Shown here piece by piece: positions 39,377 to 48,600 of a stretch of DNA of 64,000 bases (position 1 is its first letter; the number at the start of each line of letters is the position of its first letter). The DNA comes from Pseudosulfitobacter pseudonitzschiae. Lineage in GTDB: Bacteria > Pseudomonadota > Alphaproteobacteria > Rhodobacterales > Rhodobacteraceae. The stretch is taken from positions 3,224,001 to 3,288,000 of the forward strand of contig NZ_CP022415.1 in NCBI RefSeq assembly GCF_002222635.1. Reading direction: 5' to 3'. Below the pieces are notes generated by a model. The model made no database searches. It was not told the origin of the DNA and saw only the letters and a list, made by a program, of their open reading frames with translations. The position numbers were made by a program, and so were the translations under genes.

Positions 39377-39631
39377 ATGACAGGTATAGGCTGGTTTGCT
39401 GCCATTATCGTAGGGGCCATTGCGGGTTGGATTGCTGAGAAAATCATGAATTCCAGCATGGGTCTGCTTGCCAACATCGGCTTGGGGATCGTTGGTGCGC
39501 TTGTTGCCAACTTCCTGTTGGTTGCCATTGTCGGTTCGACACTGGGCGGCTGGATTGGCCAGTTGGTTGTGGGTGTGATTGGTGCATGTTTGCTGATCTG
39601 GATCACTCGGTTGATCCGCGGTCGTGCCTGA
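39377..39631 (+). CDS. GlsB/YeaQ/YmgE-family membrane protein
   Basis: An 84-residue protein with three hydrophobic helices and Gly-rich packing (MTGIGWFAAIIVGAIAGWIAEKIM...). It matches the transglycosylase-associated/GlsB family of small stress-linked membrane proteins. AGGAGAG lies upstream. Ends with a terminator hairpin whose T-run abuts the next gene. Confidence 0.85.
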   Translation: MTGIGWFAAIIVGAIAGWIAEKIMNSSMGLLANIGLGIVGALVANFLLVAIVGSTLGGWIGQLVVGVIGACLLIWITRLIRGRA

Positions 39632-39660
39632 ACCCTTTTCAGGGCGACAATAACACGCTA

Positions 39661-39693
39661 GGGCTGCCGTAACTTCATGCGGCGGCTCTTTTT
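39661..39693 (+). terminator. Terminator after the GlsB-like gene, abutting the next ATG
   Basis: A 9-bp stem GGGCTGCCG (39661-39669) / CGGCGGCTC (39680-39688), containing two G-U pairs, is followed immediately by TTTTT (39689-39693). The ATG of the next gene begins at 39694. Loop of 10 bases. Confidence 0.75.
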
Positions 39694-40038
39694 ATGTCTG
39701 ATACCAAAAAACCAAAGAAACCCTCGCGTCAGCAGGTCTATACCCTGTTGGTTCAGATTGGCCGGAAAAAAGGCGACGGCCTGCCGGACAAGGCGACAGG
39801 GGCAGCCCTGATGTGTTTTGCCAGCGGTGTGGATGAGGCCGAGGCCGTTCGAGAGACCGTGGCGATCCTGAAACAGGCGGATACAGCGCCTCTGGATGTC
39901 ACAGGCTACGGCACATTGGCCGAGCGTGAGGAAGAAGGCCACGAGATTGACGACGAAGAGCGCGCGCTGATGCAGCAGGCGCTGGATGAAAACGCGGTGA
40001 TCGTGGCGCAGGTAACGCCCTTCTTCGACAAGCTTTAA
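39694..40038 (+). CDS. Hypothetical cytoplasmic protein starting directly after a terminator
   Basis: A 114-residue protein with a basic start (MSDTKKPKKPSRQQVYTLLVQIGRKKGDG), a helical middle (ALMCFASGVDEAEAVRETVAILKQ) and an acidic C-terminal half (EEEGHEIDDEERALMQQALDENA). No membrane segment or known motif. The ATG has no recognisable Shine-Dalgarno; the preceding 33 bases are a terminator-like hairpin and T-run. Either translation is leaderless, or the fold controls it, or the true start is later. Confidence 0.6.
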   Translation: MSDTKKPKKPSRQQVYTLLVQIGRKKGDGLPDKATGAALMCFASGVDEAEAVRETVAILKQADTAPLDVTGYGTLAEREEEGHEIDDEERALMQQALDENAVIVAQVTPFFDKL

Positions 40039-40049
40039 GGCTTGCGCTA

Positions 40050-41102
40050 TTACGGGTTTTTGCCGAACCATTTGCGGTGGATTGTGGCATAGGTGCCGTC
40101 TTCGCGCAGGCTGAGTAACACCCGGTTGATGTCCTCGCGCAGCGCGCTGTTGGTGGGCAGTGCAATGCCATAGTTTTCGCTTTTGAACACCGAACCGGTC
40201 AATTCAGCCAGTCCAGCGCCGGATGTGTTCACATAATAGGCCAGCACCGGTGCGTCAAAAACGACGGCATCCAGTTCGTTGGACTCGAATTTTTCCAGCA
40301 AACGGGCCAGATCAGGCGACCCTTCCGAGCGCATATCGCGCGCGTCCATAAACACTTGGGCGGTGCTGCCTTCGATGGTGCCGACGCGTTTGCCGTACAG
40401 ATCGTTGACTGACCTGACCGATCCGTTGATCGCCTCGACCGTCATGGTTGCCGTAATGTGGGCGACGAACAACGACACGATAAACAGTGACGAAACCACC
40501 AGCAAAACACCGAACACACGTCCGAACACACTGCGCGGCATCCGTTCTTCGAACCCGCCGTTAACCACAAGGTTCAGCGCCCACCAGAACGAGGGAAAGA
40601 TTGCCTGTCGCAGCGGTTTGTCGAAATAGTCCTGTGACCGCTTTTCGAAATGCCACATTATCATGCCACCCGTCATCAGCAGGGCAAAGGCACCGATAAT
40701 CGCCAGCAACAAATCCCACGACAGGAATGCAGACCAGAACGACGTGCCACTGCCAGCTTGGCGGTGCACCATGATTTGCAGACCCGATGCAAAAATTGGT
40801 TGGGAAAAATCCATCTCAGCCAAGCGGTCCGCTGTGATCGAGATATTTGCGATGGCCAGATCGGAGTCGCCGTTTTTAATGCTTCCCAGCATCTCGCTGA
40901 AGTTGTCATAGCGCACGGTCTGATAGGGGCGGCCAAGCTGGGAGGCGATCTCGTGCCACAATTCTGTGGAAAAGCCGGTATCCTCACCGTCCGCGACCAT
41001 CGAGAACGGCGGCCGTGTGACTGTGGCAACGGTCAGATCCTGTGCCGCTGCCTCGGTCACAAGGCAGCAGGTGAACAGGAACGATAGAAAATAGCGGATC
41101 AT
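40050..41102 (-). CDS. Ionotropic glutamate receptor-like channel/binding protein
   Basis: A 350-residue protein. It has a signal peptide (about 1-20), then a periplasmic amino-acid-binding lobe (about 22-118). A membrane region follows with helix M1 (about 128-150), a pore-loop-like segment (about 168-187, FPSFWWALNLVVNGGFEE) and a second helix (about 192-222). The second half of the binding domain runs from about 223 to 348. The binding fold split by a TM-pore-TM module is the layout of prokaryotic GluR0-type channels. The K+ filter TVGYG is absent here. Whether it conducts ions or only senses ligand is unknown. Confidence 0.8.
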   Translation of the reverse strand: MIRYFLSFLFTCCLVTEAAAQDLTVATVTRPPFSMVADGEDTGFSTELWHEIASQLGRPYQTVRYDNFSEMLGSIKNGDSDLAIANISITADRLAEMDFSQPIFASGLQIMVHRQAGSGTSFWSAFLSWDLLLAIIGAFALLMTGGMIMWHFEKRSQDYFDKPLRQAIFPSFWWALNLVVNGGFEERMPRSVFGRVFGVLLVVSSLFIVSLFVAHITATMTVEAINGSVRSVNDLYGKRVGTIEGSTAQVFMDARDMRSEGSPDLARLLEKFESNELDAVVFDAPVLAYYVNTSGAGLAELTGSVFKSENYGIALPTNSALREDINRVLLSLREDGTYATIHRKWFGKNP

Positions 41103-41168
41103 CCCCTAACCCCATTTTTTTCATCGGAGGTAAAGCAAGGGTATTGGCCCCGCAAGGGCGCGCAATTG

Positions 41169-42263
41169 TCAGGCTGCACGTTGATCCGTCAGTGTGATCG
41201 CTTCGAACCACTTCAGCACCGGAAACGCGGGTTTTCCGTGTTCTGGCAGGGTCGAACGCTCAAGATTCTGTAGTGCGCTGTTGCTCAGCAGATCAACCTT
41301 GCGTCGCAAGCGTCCGATATACAGGCTTTCGACCCAGGTGCCGGCGGTCAGCAGGGTTTCGTGCCCTGGCAACAGCAGTTGCGTATAGGTGATGACCGGC
41401 CCGCAGGGTGCCGGATGCGCAGCGTGGCCGTTCATCAGGTGGCGAGCAGGGACCAGAACGGCCTCTTGGTTGAACAGATATTCAACGTCCGACCCGCGCA
41501 GCACCAGCCGTTGCTCGGGAGCAACAACCATGTCTTGTTGCAAGTTGAAATAGGGCGCACGCAGACGCACAGGGGAAAAGCTGCCGCGCGCAGGCACGGT
41601 GCGATCAATGCGGTGCAGCACAGGCACCACGCCCGAACTTTCGGTCATCACCGTATCGCCGCGCTGCAACTCGCCCACAGGTCGGTAACCGTGGGGCGTG
41701 GCCGCCATCACCGACGGGTCCAGCGACGGCATCGGGCCGATGGGTTCAATCTGCGTGGACAGAGCGGCAAAGATAACGTCCTGTGCCAGAACACGGTCGG
41801 TCTGGCCCAATATCAGTTCGCGCAGGTCCGAGACGAGAAACGGTTTGGGGTCATTGATCGGCACTGCCAAAACTTCGCCCTGCTCGGGTTCTTCGATCGA
41901 CAACCGCGCCCAGTTGCTTTCGGTGTCCCAAGCATAGGTCACGCGTAGCACATCGGTGCGCGCAAATGTCTTGCGCCGGATGGCCCCGTGCACAACCGTA
42001 CCATCGTGACTGTGTACCATCGAAATACCGCCACCCGGGATCGCCTGAAACGTCAGGCTGCGCGGCCACGGGTGGCCCGCGGAAAAGCCAAACAACTCTT
42101 GCGGACGACCATCGGGCGACATTCGTGTTTCCAACATCAGGCTGCCGCTTGTCAGCATCCCCCCGTCGGCCATGTCGCATTGTGGTGCGTCGTGATGATC
42201 AAATCCCAAACCGTTGGCGCAAAAGCGTCCTTCGCGGGTGTCGAGCAGTGCAATCCAAGCCAT
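41169..42263 (-). CDS. Hint-domain protein with Ser in place of the catalytic Cys
   Basis: A 364-residue protein. The N-terminal ~160 residues form a beta-rich region of unknown type. The Hint (hedgehog/intein) module starts near residue 179 (PSLDPSVMAATPHGYRPVGELQRGD) and continues through the block-B-like ...YFNLQQDMVVAPEQRLVL... region. Aligned to the neighbouring gene product, the nucleophilic Cys position is Ser (about residue 180). It ends without an intein-type C-terminal Asn-Cys. It begins three bases after the stop of the upstream Hint gene, so the pair is one unit. Confidence 0.75.
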   Translation of the reverse strand: MAWIALLDTREGRFCANGLGFDHHDAPQCDMADGGMLTSGSLMLETRMSPDGRPQELFGFSAGHPWPRSLTFQAIPGGGISMVHSHDGTVVHGAIRRKTFARTDVLRVTYAWDTESNWARLSIEEPEQGEVLAVPINDPKPFLVSDLRELILGQTDRVLAQDVIFAALSTQIEPIGPMPSLDPSVMAATPHGYRPVGELQRGDTVMTESSGVVPVLHRIDRTVPARGSFSPVRLRAPYFNLQQDMVVAPEQRLVLRGSDVEYLFNQEAVLVPARHLMNGHAAHPAPCGPVITYTQLLLPGHETLLTAGTWVESLYIGRLRRKVDLLSNSALQNLERSTLPEHGKPAFPVLKWFEAITLTDQRAA

Positions 42264-42266
42264 ACT

Positions 42267-43850
42267 TCAGGCAACCTTTTGTGCGCGGCGCCACAGGTCC
42301 GCTTCGAAATGTTTCAGTGTCCGGCGCGCGGCGGGGGAATAACCCTGTCCGGTTGACGGGTCGAGTTCGGGGAAAAGGGCGCAGATTTCGTTCAGGATAT
42401 CTTGTTCAAAGCTCTTTTCGGTCTGCGGTCCGGGCAGGAAGGATTCTGTAGCCAGACCTTCCGAAAAAACCACCTGATGCTTGTCGAACATCAGGTGGAC
42501 ATAGGTCACCTCGCCGCCGGCACGGGCGCGCACCGAACGGTCGTTCACCAGATCTTTGGCGGCGACCAGCACCTCTGCCTCTCCGAACAGCAGTTCTGCC
42601 AGACTGTCGCGGATCAGGATGCGGTGTTCGGGCGACACCAGCAATTCGCGGTGGGTTCCAAATGTGTTGGCACGCACGCAAACCGGCGCGAATTTTCCAG
42701 CAGCGGCCACAGTGCGCTGGCCGATCCAGCGCAACGGTTGGGCACCTTCGTCTTGTGTCATGACCAGATCACCGGGCACCAGGTCTTCGACCCGCGCTTC
42801 GCCCGTGGGCGTCGCGATCATCGTGCCCGCCACAAAGCAGGGGATCGAGCTGACATTGACGTAACCGATGTCGGTGTTGTCACCATTGTCGACCTGATAG
42901 GTAAAATTGAAGTCTTCGGAGTCGCCGTCACCGATCAGTGTCAGCGTGCCGTCGGCGTTCAGCATCACCTGCTGGCCAGTCGGCAAGGTGATGGTCTGAC
43001 CGGCGACCACAGCCATGTTGTTGATATGGGTGATGGTCAGCGAGCCGTTGCCGTTGTTGACGTCGTTGGCGAGAACATCAACGACTTTGGAACCATCAGG
43101 TGCCACATGCGCGTCGTCGGTGTTGGCAATCAGCAGGGTTTGCATCGAATCCGCCGCGATCAGCAGGTTTGAATCGTAGTTGGAATCGGACACGTCCGCG
43201 ATGCCGATGCGGATCGAGTTCACTGATCCCGAGATAACCGGAATCGTCAGGGTCATGGTGATGGTCAGCCCGTCCATCTCGGTGTTGAACGCGTCATTCG
43301 AGTTGTCCAGAAACATGTTCAAGTTGTTGGTCTGGTTCACGTTCCCGGGGTCGGTATCGCCGTCACCAATCGTCATTTCGACGAACTGCCCGTTGATCCA
43401 CACACCAACAAAATCCTGATAGACCGAGTTTTGGAATTCAGGGTACTCTTCGGACGAGAACACGAACTGCATCGTCATCACGTCACCGGTAGGGATAAAG
43501 TCGATGTCGAGCCAGGCAGCGTCATACGTGTTGGCGCCAGCCTGCTGGTTGAACATCGAGTCGTTGGACCGGCCTGACGTGTTTGTAGAGGTGCTGGTAG
43601 ACTGGTTCGAGCTGCCCCAACGATTGGTAAAATCCTGCGCATCACCAGTGGACAGAATCACGCCCGTGTCACTGGGTGTGGCGCCGGGTGCTACGTTGTC
43701 GCCATTGCTGTAGATGCCGGCCGAGTCGCGGTCACCGGAGTAGGTTGCGCCGACCACTGTAACGCCATCACCAAAAATGGTTTCGGCCATATCCGTGGCA
43801 TCGGTGCCTTCACGCACCGTCCGGATAGGAAGTTCACTTGCTGCGACCAT
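42267..43850 (-). CDS. Choice-of-anchor L/cadherin-like protein with C-terminal Hint domain
   Basis: A 527-residue protein. The N-terminal choice-of-anchor L domain (about 1-235) contains YDAAWLDIDFIPTGDVMTMQFVFSSEEYPEF and Asp/Asn-rich turns likely binding Ca2+. A tandem Ig/cadherin-like repeat (about 245-325, VDVLANDVNNGNGSLTITHINN) precedes the Hint domain, which starts at C338 (IPCFVAGTMIATPTGEARVEDLVPGD) and has the EHRILI block later. No signal peptide is seen, so export by a type I or other system is likely. Common surface/adhesin design in Roseobacters; self-cleavage is possible. Confidence 0.82.
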   Translation of the reverse strand: MVAASELPIRTVREGTDATDMAETIFGDGVTVVGATYSGDRDSAGIYSNGDNVAPGATPSDTGVILSTGDAQDFTNRWGSSNQSTSTSTNTSGRSNDSMFNQQAGANTYDAAWLDIDFIPTGDVMTMQFVFSSEEYPEFQNSVYQDFVGVWINGQFVEMTIGDGDTDPGNVNQTNNLNMFLDNSNDAFNTEMDGLTITMTLTIPVISGSVNSIRIGIADVSDSNYDSNLLIAADSMQTLLIANTDDAHVAPDGSKVVDVLANDVNNGNGSLTITHINNMAVVAGQTITLPTGQQVMLNADGTLTLIGDGDSEDFNFTYQVDNGDNTDIGYVNVSSIPCFVAGTMIATPTGEARVEDLVPGDLVMTQDEGAQPLRWIGQRTVAAAGKFAPVCVRANTFGTHRELLVSPEHRILIRDSLAELLFGEAEVLVAAKDLVNDRSVRARAGGEVTYVHLMFDKHQVVFSEGLATESFLPGPQTEKSFEQDILNEICALFPELDPSTGQGYSPAARRTLKHFEADLWRRAQKVA

Positions 43851-44116
43851 GTCTGCCTCTTGCCCTTAAGCGAGACAGATCAGCCAGCAGCGCACAGTTA
43901 TCCTGTGCCCATTGCGCCATGCGGTTTTTGCATGTTTGTGCCATACGTTGATGGCGGTACTGCTGAATGCCCTGCCTCGGGTCATGTTATTGAGGCAAGC
44001 CTAGCATGTATTTTCGGAGTTTGTTAACAAAATCTCCATGTGAAACGCGCGGTTCCGTGCCGATTTCGCCACAAATCTGTTTTCGCCGTGCAGCACCATT
44101 AATCCAAGGAAACCAA
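43851..44116. other. Divergent Hint / dapE intergenic region
   Basis: This gap of about 266 bases lies between the divergent choice-of-anchor L gene and dapE. AAGGA lies before the dapE ATG. I found no clear promoter pair, repeat or RNA gene. Confidence 0.4.
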
Positions 44117-45262
44117 ATGCCTGTCACTGATCCCGCCCGACTGACCGCTGAACTGGTCAAATGCGCATCTGTAACACCTGCCGATGCGGGGGCGCTGGAT
44201 GTGCTGTCCGACGCGCTGTCGCAGTCCGGTTTTGCCGTATCCTGGGCGGATCGGGGGGGCATCCGCAACCTGTTCGCCCGCTGGGGGGACAAGGGCCACG
44301 CGCGTACCTTTGGTTTTAACGGCCATACCGATGTGGTGCCTGTGGGTGACACAGGCGCATGGACCCACCCGCCGTTTTCCGCCGAAATTGCCGATGGCGT
44401 AATGTACGGGCGCGGGACGACCGACATGAAATCGGGCGTTGCGGCCTTTGCTGCCGCAGCTATTGATTTTGTACAGAACACACCGCCCGACGGTGCGATC
44501 ATTCTGGCAATCACCGGAGACGAGGAAGCCGATGCCGAGGACGGCACCACAGCATTGCTTGATTATATGGACAAACAGGGAGAAGCGATGGATGTCTGTC
44601 TGGTGGGCGAACCGACCTGCCCCGAAACAATGGGCGAGATGATCAAGATTGGTCGCCGCGGGTCGATGACCGCATGGATCGAAGTGACTGGCAAACAGGG
44701 GCATTCGGCCTATCCACACCGTGCGCTGAACCCGTTGCCCGCGATGGTGCGGCTGATGGACCGTCTGGCCAGCTATCCACTGGACGAGGGCACCGATCAC
44801 TTTGATCCCTCGACCTTGGCCGTGGTGACTGTGGACACAGGCAACCCTGCCACCAACGTGATCCCTGCGGGGTGTTCCGCCTGCGTCAACATCCGCTTTA
44901 ACGACATCCATTCCGGCGACAGTCTCAGCCAATGGCTGCAACAGAATGTCGATCAGGTGATCGAAGAGTTTGGCGTAACGATCGACATGCAAATCAAGGT
45001 CTCGGGCGAGGCCTTTCTGACACCTCCCGGTGAATTGTCATCGCTGGTCAGCACGGCGGTCGAGGCCGAGACAGGGCTGAAACCGGTTCTGTCCACCACC
45101 GGCGGCACATCGGATGCGCGGTTTGTGAAAAACCATTGTCCTGTGGTCGAGTTTGGATTGGTTGGGCAGTCGATGCACCAAGTGGACGAACACGTGCGCG
45201 TCGAACATATCCACCAGCTGAAATCCATCTATGGCCGCATTCTGCGCGATTACTTTGCATGA
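44117..45262 (+). CDS. dapE: Succinyl-diaminopimelate desuccinylase
   Basis: Di-zinc M20 hydrolase releasing LL-diaminopimelate in lysine synthesis. The product has 381 residues. Metal ligand H70 and catalytic D72 are in [11 protein letters not shown], the bridging Asp is in [10 protein letters not shown], and the Glu pair is in [12 protein letters not shown]. Also present are [10 protein letters not shown] and the late GGTSDARF. The ATG at 44117 follows AAGGA; the longer frame to 44006 is rejected. The next GNAT gene overlaps by four bases. Confidence 0.96.
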   Translation: MPVTDPARLTAELVKCASVTPADAGALDVLSDALSQSGFAVSWADRGGIRNLFARWGDKGHARTFGFNGHTDVVPVGDTGAWTHPPFSAEIADGVMYGRGTTDMKSGVAAFAAAAIDFVQNTPPDGAIILAITGDEEADAEDGTTALLDYMDKQGEAMDVCLVGEPTCPETMGEMIKIGRRGSMTAWIEVTGKQGHSAYPHRALNPLPAMVRLMDRLASYPLDEGTDHFDPSTLAVVTVDTGNPATNVIPAGCSACVNIRFNDIHSGDSLSQWLQQNVDQVIEEFGVTIDMQIKVSGEAFLTPPGELSSLVSTAVEAETGLKPVLSTTGGTSDARFVKNHCPVVEFGLVGQSMHQVDEHVRVEHIHQLKSIYGRILRDYFA

Positions 45263-45681
45263 CGGTCGAGATTGCACAAACCCGCGACATTACCACCTGC
45301 CGCGCGTTGCGACGCACCGTGTTCATCGAAGAACAGCACGTGCCCGAAGCGGACGAAATCGACGATCTGGATGATGTGGCCCTGCATGTTCTGGCCACTG
45401 ATGCGGGCCGCCCAGTTGGGTCGGCGCGCATTATCCTGCTGGACGAAACCGCTAAGATCGGGCGCGTTTGCGTACTGCAAGACCAACGCGGCACTGGACT
45501 TGGTGCTGCATTGATCCGCGCGTCGTTGGACATTGCGCGGCAACAACAGGGGGTGACACGGGCCAAGCTGGGCGCGCAGGAATATGCGATTCCATTCTAT
45601 GAAAAGCTGGGCTTTACCGTATTTGGCCCCGTTTATCTGGACGCAGGCATTCGCCACCGCGACATGGAGTTGGCTTTGTGA
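45259..45681 (+). CDS. GNAT family N-acetyltransferase (ElaA-like region)
   Basis: A 140-residue acetyltransferase. It shows [33 protein letters not shown] at the start, typical of the PhnO/ElaA-like GNATs. The acetyl-CoA loop is [17 protein letters not shown] (about 76-92), followed by [22 protein letters not shown]. Substrate unknown. ATGA overlap with dapE and GTGA overlap with the next gene make it the middle of a coupled three-gene unit. Confidence 0.88.
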   Translation: MTVEIAQTRDITTCRALRRTVFIEEQHVPEADEIDDLDDVALHVLATDAGRPVGSARIILLDETAKIGRVCVLQDQRGTGLGAALIRASLDIARQQQGVTRAKLGAQEYAIPFYEKLGFTVFGPVYLDAGIRHRDMELAL

Positions 45682-46262
45682 AGCCAACGCTGGTCGTCAT
45701 GGTCAAGGAACCGCGCGCGGGGCGTGTGAAAACGCGGCTGGGGCGCGACATCGGTATGACCGCCGCCGCATGGTGGTTTCGCCATCAGGTGCGCCGTCTG
45801 TTGCGCCAAATTCACGACCCGCGCTGGACCACGGTTCTGGCGGTCGCGCCCGATCGTGCGGGGATGGCCAGCCGCGTCTGGCCCGCGCATTTGCCCCGTT
45901 GGCCACAAGGGCAGGGCGATCTGGGCGACCGGATGGCGCGGATGATGGCACGGGCGGGTGGGCCGGTCTGTGTGATCGGGGCCGATGTTCCGGGCATCAC
46001 CCGTGTACATGTCGCCACGGCGTTCGCCGCACTTGGCAACAATGATGCGGTGTTCGGTCCGGCACACGACGGCGGCTATTGGCTGATTGGCCTGCGTCGG
46101 GCGCGCCCCGTGCCGCAGGGGTTGTTCCAAGGCGTGCGTTGGTCCACCGAACACGCACTGGCCGATACCCGCGCCAACCTGCGCGGATTGCGCATTGCTC
46201 AGACCGCCACGCTGCGCGATGTGGACACTGTCGCCGACCTTGATACGATAAATAGCCGATGA
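45678..46262 (+). CDS. DUF2064/TIGR04282 family glycosyltransferase-like protein
   Basis: A 194-residue GT-A-fold protein. The N-terminus (TLVVMVKEPRAGRVKTRLGRDIG) is the nucleotide-binding start of the DUF2064/TIGR04282 family. VIGADVPGI carries the metal-binding Asp, and GPAHDGGYWLIGLRR follows. Family members include putative sugar-nucleotide-dependent transferases; no substrate can be named. GTG start coupled to the upstream GNAT stop. Confidence 0.85.
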   Translation: MKPTLVVMVKEPRAGRVKTRLGRDIGMTAAAWWFRHQVRRLLRQIHDPRWTTVLAVAPDRAGMASRVWPAHLPRWPQGQGDLGDRMARMMARAGGPVCVIGADVPGITRVHVATAFAALGNNDAVFGPAHDGGYWLIGLRRARPVPQGLFQGVRWSTEHALADTRANLRGLRIAQTATLRDVDTVADLDTINSR

Positions 46263-46293
46263 CGCTGCCCCAAGCCCGTGCTAACTCGGGTCT

Positions 46294-48549
46294 ATGAGCC
46301 GTATACCTTCAAAACCCGAGATTCTCGACTGGATTGCCGCCAATCCGACCCTGACCGCCAAGCGCGATATCGCCAAGGCTTTCGGGATCAAAGGCGCTGC
46401 CCGTATCGACCTGAAACGCCTGCTGCGCGAGTTGGAAGACGAAGGTCATCTGGAAAAGCGCAAAAAGAGCTATCAGGATCCGGATCGTTTGCCGCCCGTC
46501 AGCGTTTTGCAGGTGCTTGCCCCTGGCAGCAATGGCGACCTGTTTGCCCGCCCGCTGGAATGGCACGGGGAGGGCGTAGAGCCCGTTGTGCTGATGATCA
46601 CGCGCACCTCTGATCCGGCGCTGGGCGAGGGGGACCGTATTCTGGCGCGTCTGACTGTGGTGACGGCAGAGGATCACAACTACGAAGCGCGGATGATCCG
46701 GCGCGTTGGGACCAACCCCAAGAAGATTCTCGGCGTGTTTCGCAAGACCGCCGAAGGCGGGCGCATCCTGCCCGTGGACAAGGGCGCCGACAAGGAATGG
46801 CAGGTGCCATCCGACGCCACCGGTGGTGCCAAAGACGGCGAACTGGTCGAGGCTGAACTGGCCGGCCCTGCCCGTATGGGCCTTCCCCGCGCCCGCATTA
46901 TCGAACGCCTGGGCGACCCGTCCGCACCCAAGGCCGTGTCGCTGATCGCCATCCGCCAGCACGGCATTCCCGATGATTTCCCCGACGATGTTATTGCAGA
47001 AGCCGACGCGATGAAACCGATGGGCCTGAAGGGCCGCGAAGACCTGCGCGACATGCCCCTGATCACCATCGACCCGTGGGACGCGCGCGATCATGACGAC
47101 GCTTGCTATGCCCATCCCGATGATGATCCCAAAAACGAAGGCGGCCACATCATCTGGGTCGCGATTGCGGATGTGGCGGCCTATGTCACCCCCGGTTCGG
47201 CGCTGGACCGCGAGGCGCGCAAGCGGGGCAACTCGACCTATTTCCCGGATCGAGTGGTGCCGATGCTGCCCGACCGGTTGTCCGGCGACCTGTGCAGCCT
47301 GCACGAAGGTGTGCCCCGCGCCTGCATCGCCGTGCGGATGCAAATCGACGCCCACGGTGAAAAGATCAGCCACCACTTTGTGCGTGGTCTGATGCGCTCG
47401 CCCGCGTCACTGAACTATGAAGAGGTGCAGGCGGCCATCGACGGCACTCCGAACGAGCGTTGCGGGCCGTTGATAGAGCCTGTGTTGCAGCCGCTTTACG
47501 ATGCCTATGCTGCGCTGGTCAAAGCGCGCCACTTGCGTCAACCGCTGGAACTGGACCTGCCGGAACGCCAGATTGTGCTGGAAGACAACGGCACCGTCAG
47601 CTCGGTCAACTTCAAGGATCGTCTGGACGCGCACCGTTTGATCGAAGAGTTCATGGTGATGGCCAACGTTGCCGCCGCCGAGACACTGATTGCCAAAAAA
47701 CAGCCGCTTCTGTTCCGCGTGCATGAAGAGCCAAGTCCTGAAAAACTGGAATCGCTGCGCGAGACGGCGCTGGCGGCAGGTTTGACATTGGCCAAAGGGC
47801 AAGTGCTGAAGACCGCGCACCTGAACCGGCTGCTGAGCGCGGCAGCCGGGTCCGAGGATGCGGAACTGATCAATATTTCGACGCTGCGCTCGATGATGCA
47901 GGCCTATTACGGGCCGCAGAACTTTGGCCACTTTGGACTGGCGCTGCGCAACTATGCGCACTTCACTTCGCCCATTCGCCGCTATTCCGACCTGATCGTG
48001 CACCGCGCTTTGGTCACTGCCCACGGATGGGGTAAGGACGGGTTGAAGCCCGAAGATATCGAACGGCTGGAAGAGACCGGACAGCACATTTCGGACACCG
48101 AACGGCGGTCGATGTTGGCAGAGCGGGACACGACTGACCGGTATCTGGCGTCGTATCTGTCGGAACGTGTGGGTGACGAATTTACCGGTCGGATCAACGG
48201 AATTGCCAAATTCGGGGCCTTTGTTAAGCTGGACGACAGCGGGGCGGACGGTCTGGTTCCGATCCGCACCTTGGGGCGTGAATTTTTCCACTTTGACCGC
48301 GAGGCAGGCACCCTGATGGGGGCGGACACCGGCCTGACCATCAGCATCGGCCAGCGGGTGACAGCCCGCCTGACAGAAGCGGCGCCTGTCACGGGTGGTA
48401 TTGCGCTGGAACTGTTGTCGATCGACGGGGAAAAGATGCCTCAGGGCGGCAGTTGGTCGCCTGCGGGCCGCGCACCGCGACGCAAAGCGGCCAAGGGCAA
48501 GCGCAAAAGCGACAAGATCAAGCGCAAGGTCAGCCGGAAACGCAGCTAG
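46294..48549 (+). CDS. rnr: Ribonuclease R
   Basis: Processive 3'-5' exoribonuclease of the RNB family. The 751-residue product has an N-terminal winged-helix region (about 1-65) and cold-shock-like domains. The RNB catalytic motif TIDPWDARDHDDACYA (about residues 256-271) carries the clustered Asp residues, and the late HFTSPIRRYSDLIVHR is diagnostic. An S1 domain (about 625-700) and a Lys/Arg-rich tail complete the protein. The start is ATG at 46294. It follows the small GNAT-DUF2064 unit by about 30 bases. Confidence 0.97.
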   Translation: MSRIPSKPEILDWIAANPTLTAKRDIAKAFGIKGAARIDLKRLLRELEDEGHLEKRKKSYQDPDRLPPVSVLQVLAPGSNGDLFARPLEWHGEGVEPVVLMITRTSDPALGEGDRILARLTVVTAEDHNYEARMIRRVGTNPKKILGVFRKTAEGGRILPVDKGADKEWQVPSDATGGAKDGELVEAELAGPARMGLPRARIIERLGDPSAPKAVSLIAIRQHGIPDDFPDDVIAEADAMKPMGLKGREDLRDMPLITIDPWDARDHDDACYAHPDDDPKNEGGHIIWVAIADVAAYVTPGSALDREARKRGNSTYFPDRVVPMLPDRLSGDLCSLHEGVPRACIAVRMQIDAHGEKISHHFVRGLMRSPASLNYEEVQAAIDGTPNERCGPLIEPVLQPLYDAYAALVKARHLRQPLELDLPERQIVLEDNGTVSSVNFKDRLDAHRLIEEFMVMANVAAAETLIAKKQPLLFRVHEEPSPEKLESLRETALAAGLTLAKGQVLKTAHLNRLLSAAAGSEDAELINISTLRSMMQAYYGPQNFGHFGLALRNYAHFTSPIRRYSDLIVHRALVTAHGWGKDGLKPEDIERLEETGQHISDTERRSMLAERDTTDRYLASYLSERVGDEFTGRINGIAKFGAFVKLDDSGADGLVPIRTLGREFFHFDREAGTLMGADTGLTISIGQRVTARLTEAAPVTGGIALELLSIDGEKMPQGGSWSPAGRAPRRKAAKGKRKSDKIKRKVSRKRS

Positions 48550-48562
48550 GCGCGGAACTATA

Positions 48563-48579
48563 CTGTCAGTTTTTGACAG
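48563..48579. promoter_or_regulatory. Inverted repeat upstream of the WYL-type regulator
   Basis: CTGTCA-N5-TGACAG, perfect in both 6-bp arms, lies 22 bases before the regulator start (48601) and just 3' of the rnr stop. It is a natural autoregulatory operator candidate. Confidence 0.4.
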
Positions 48580-48600
48580 GAGTTGTGGTATAACTGGCCT

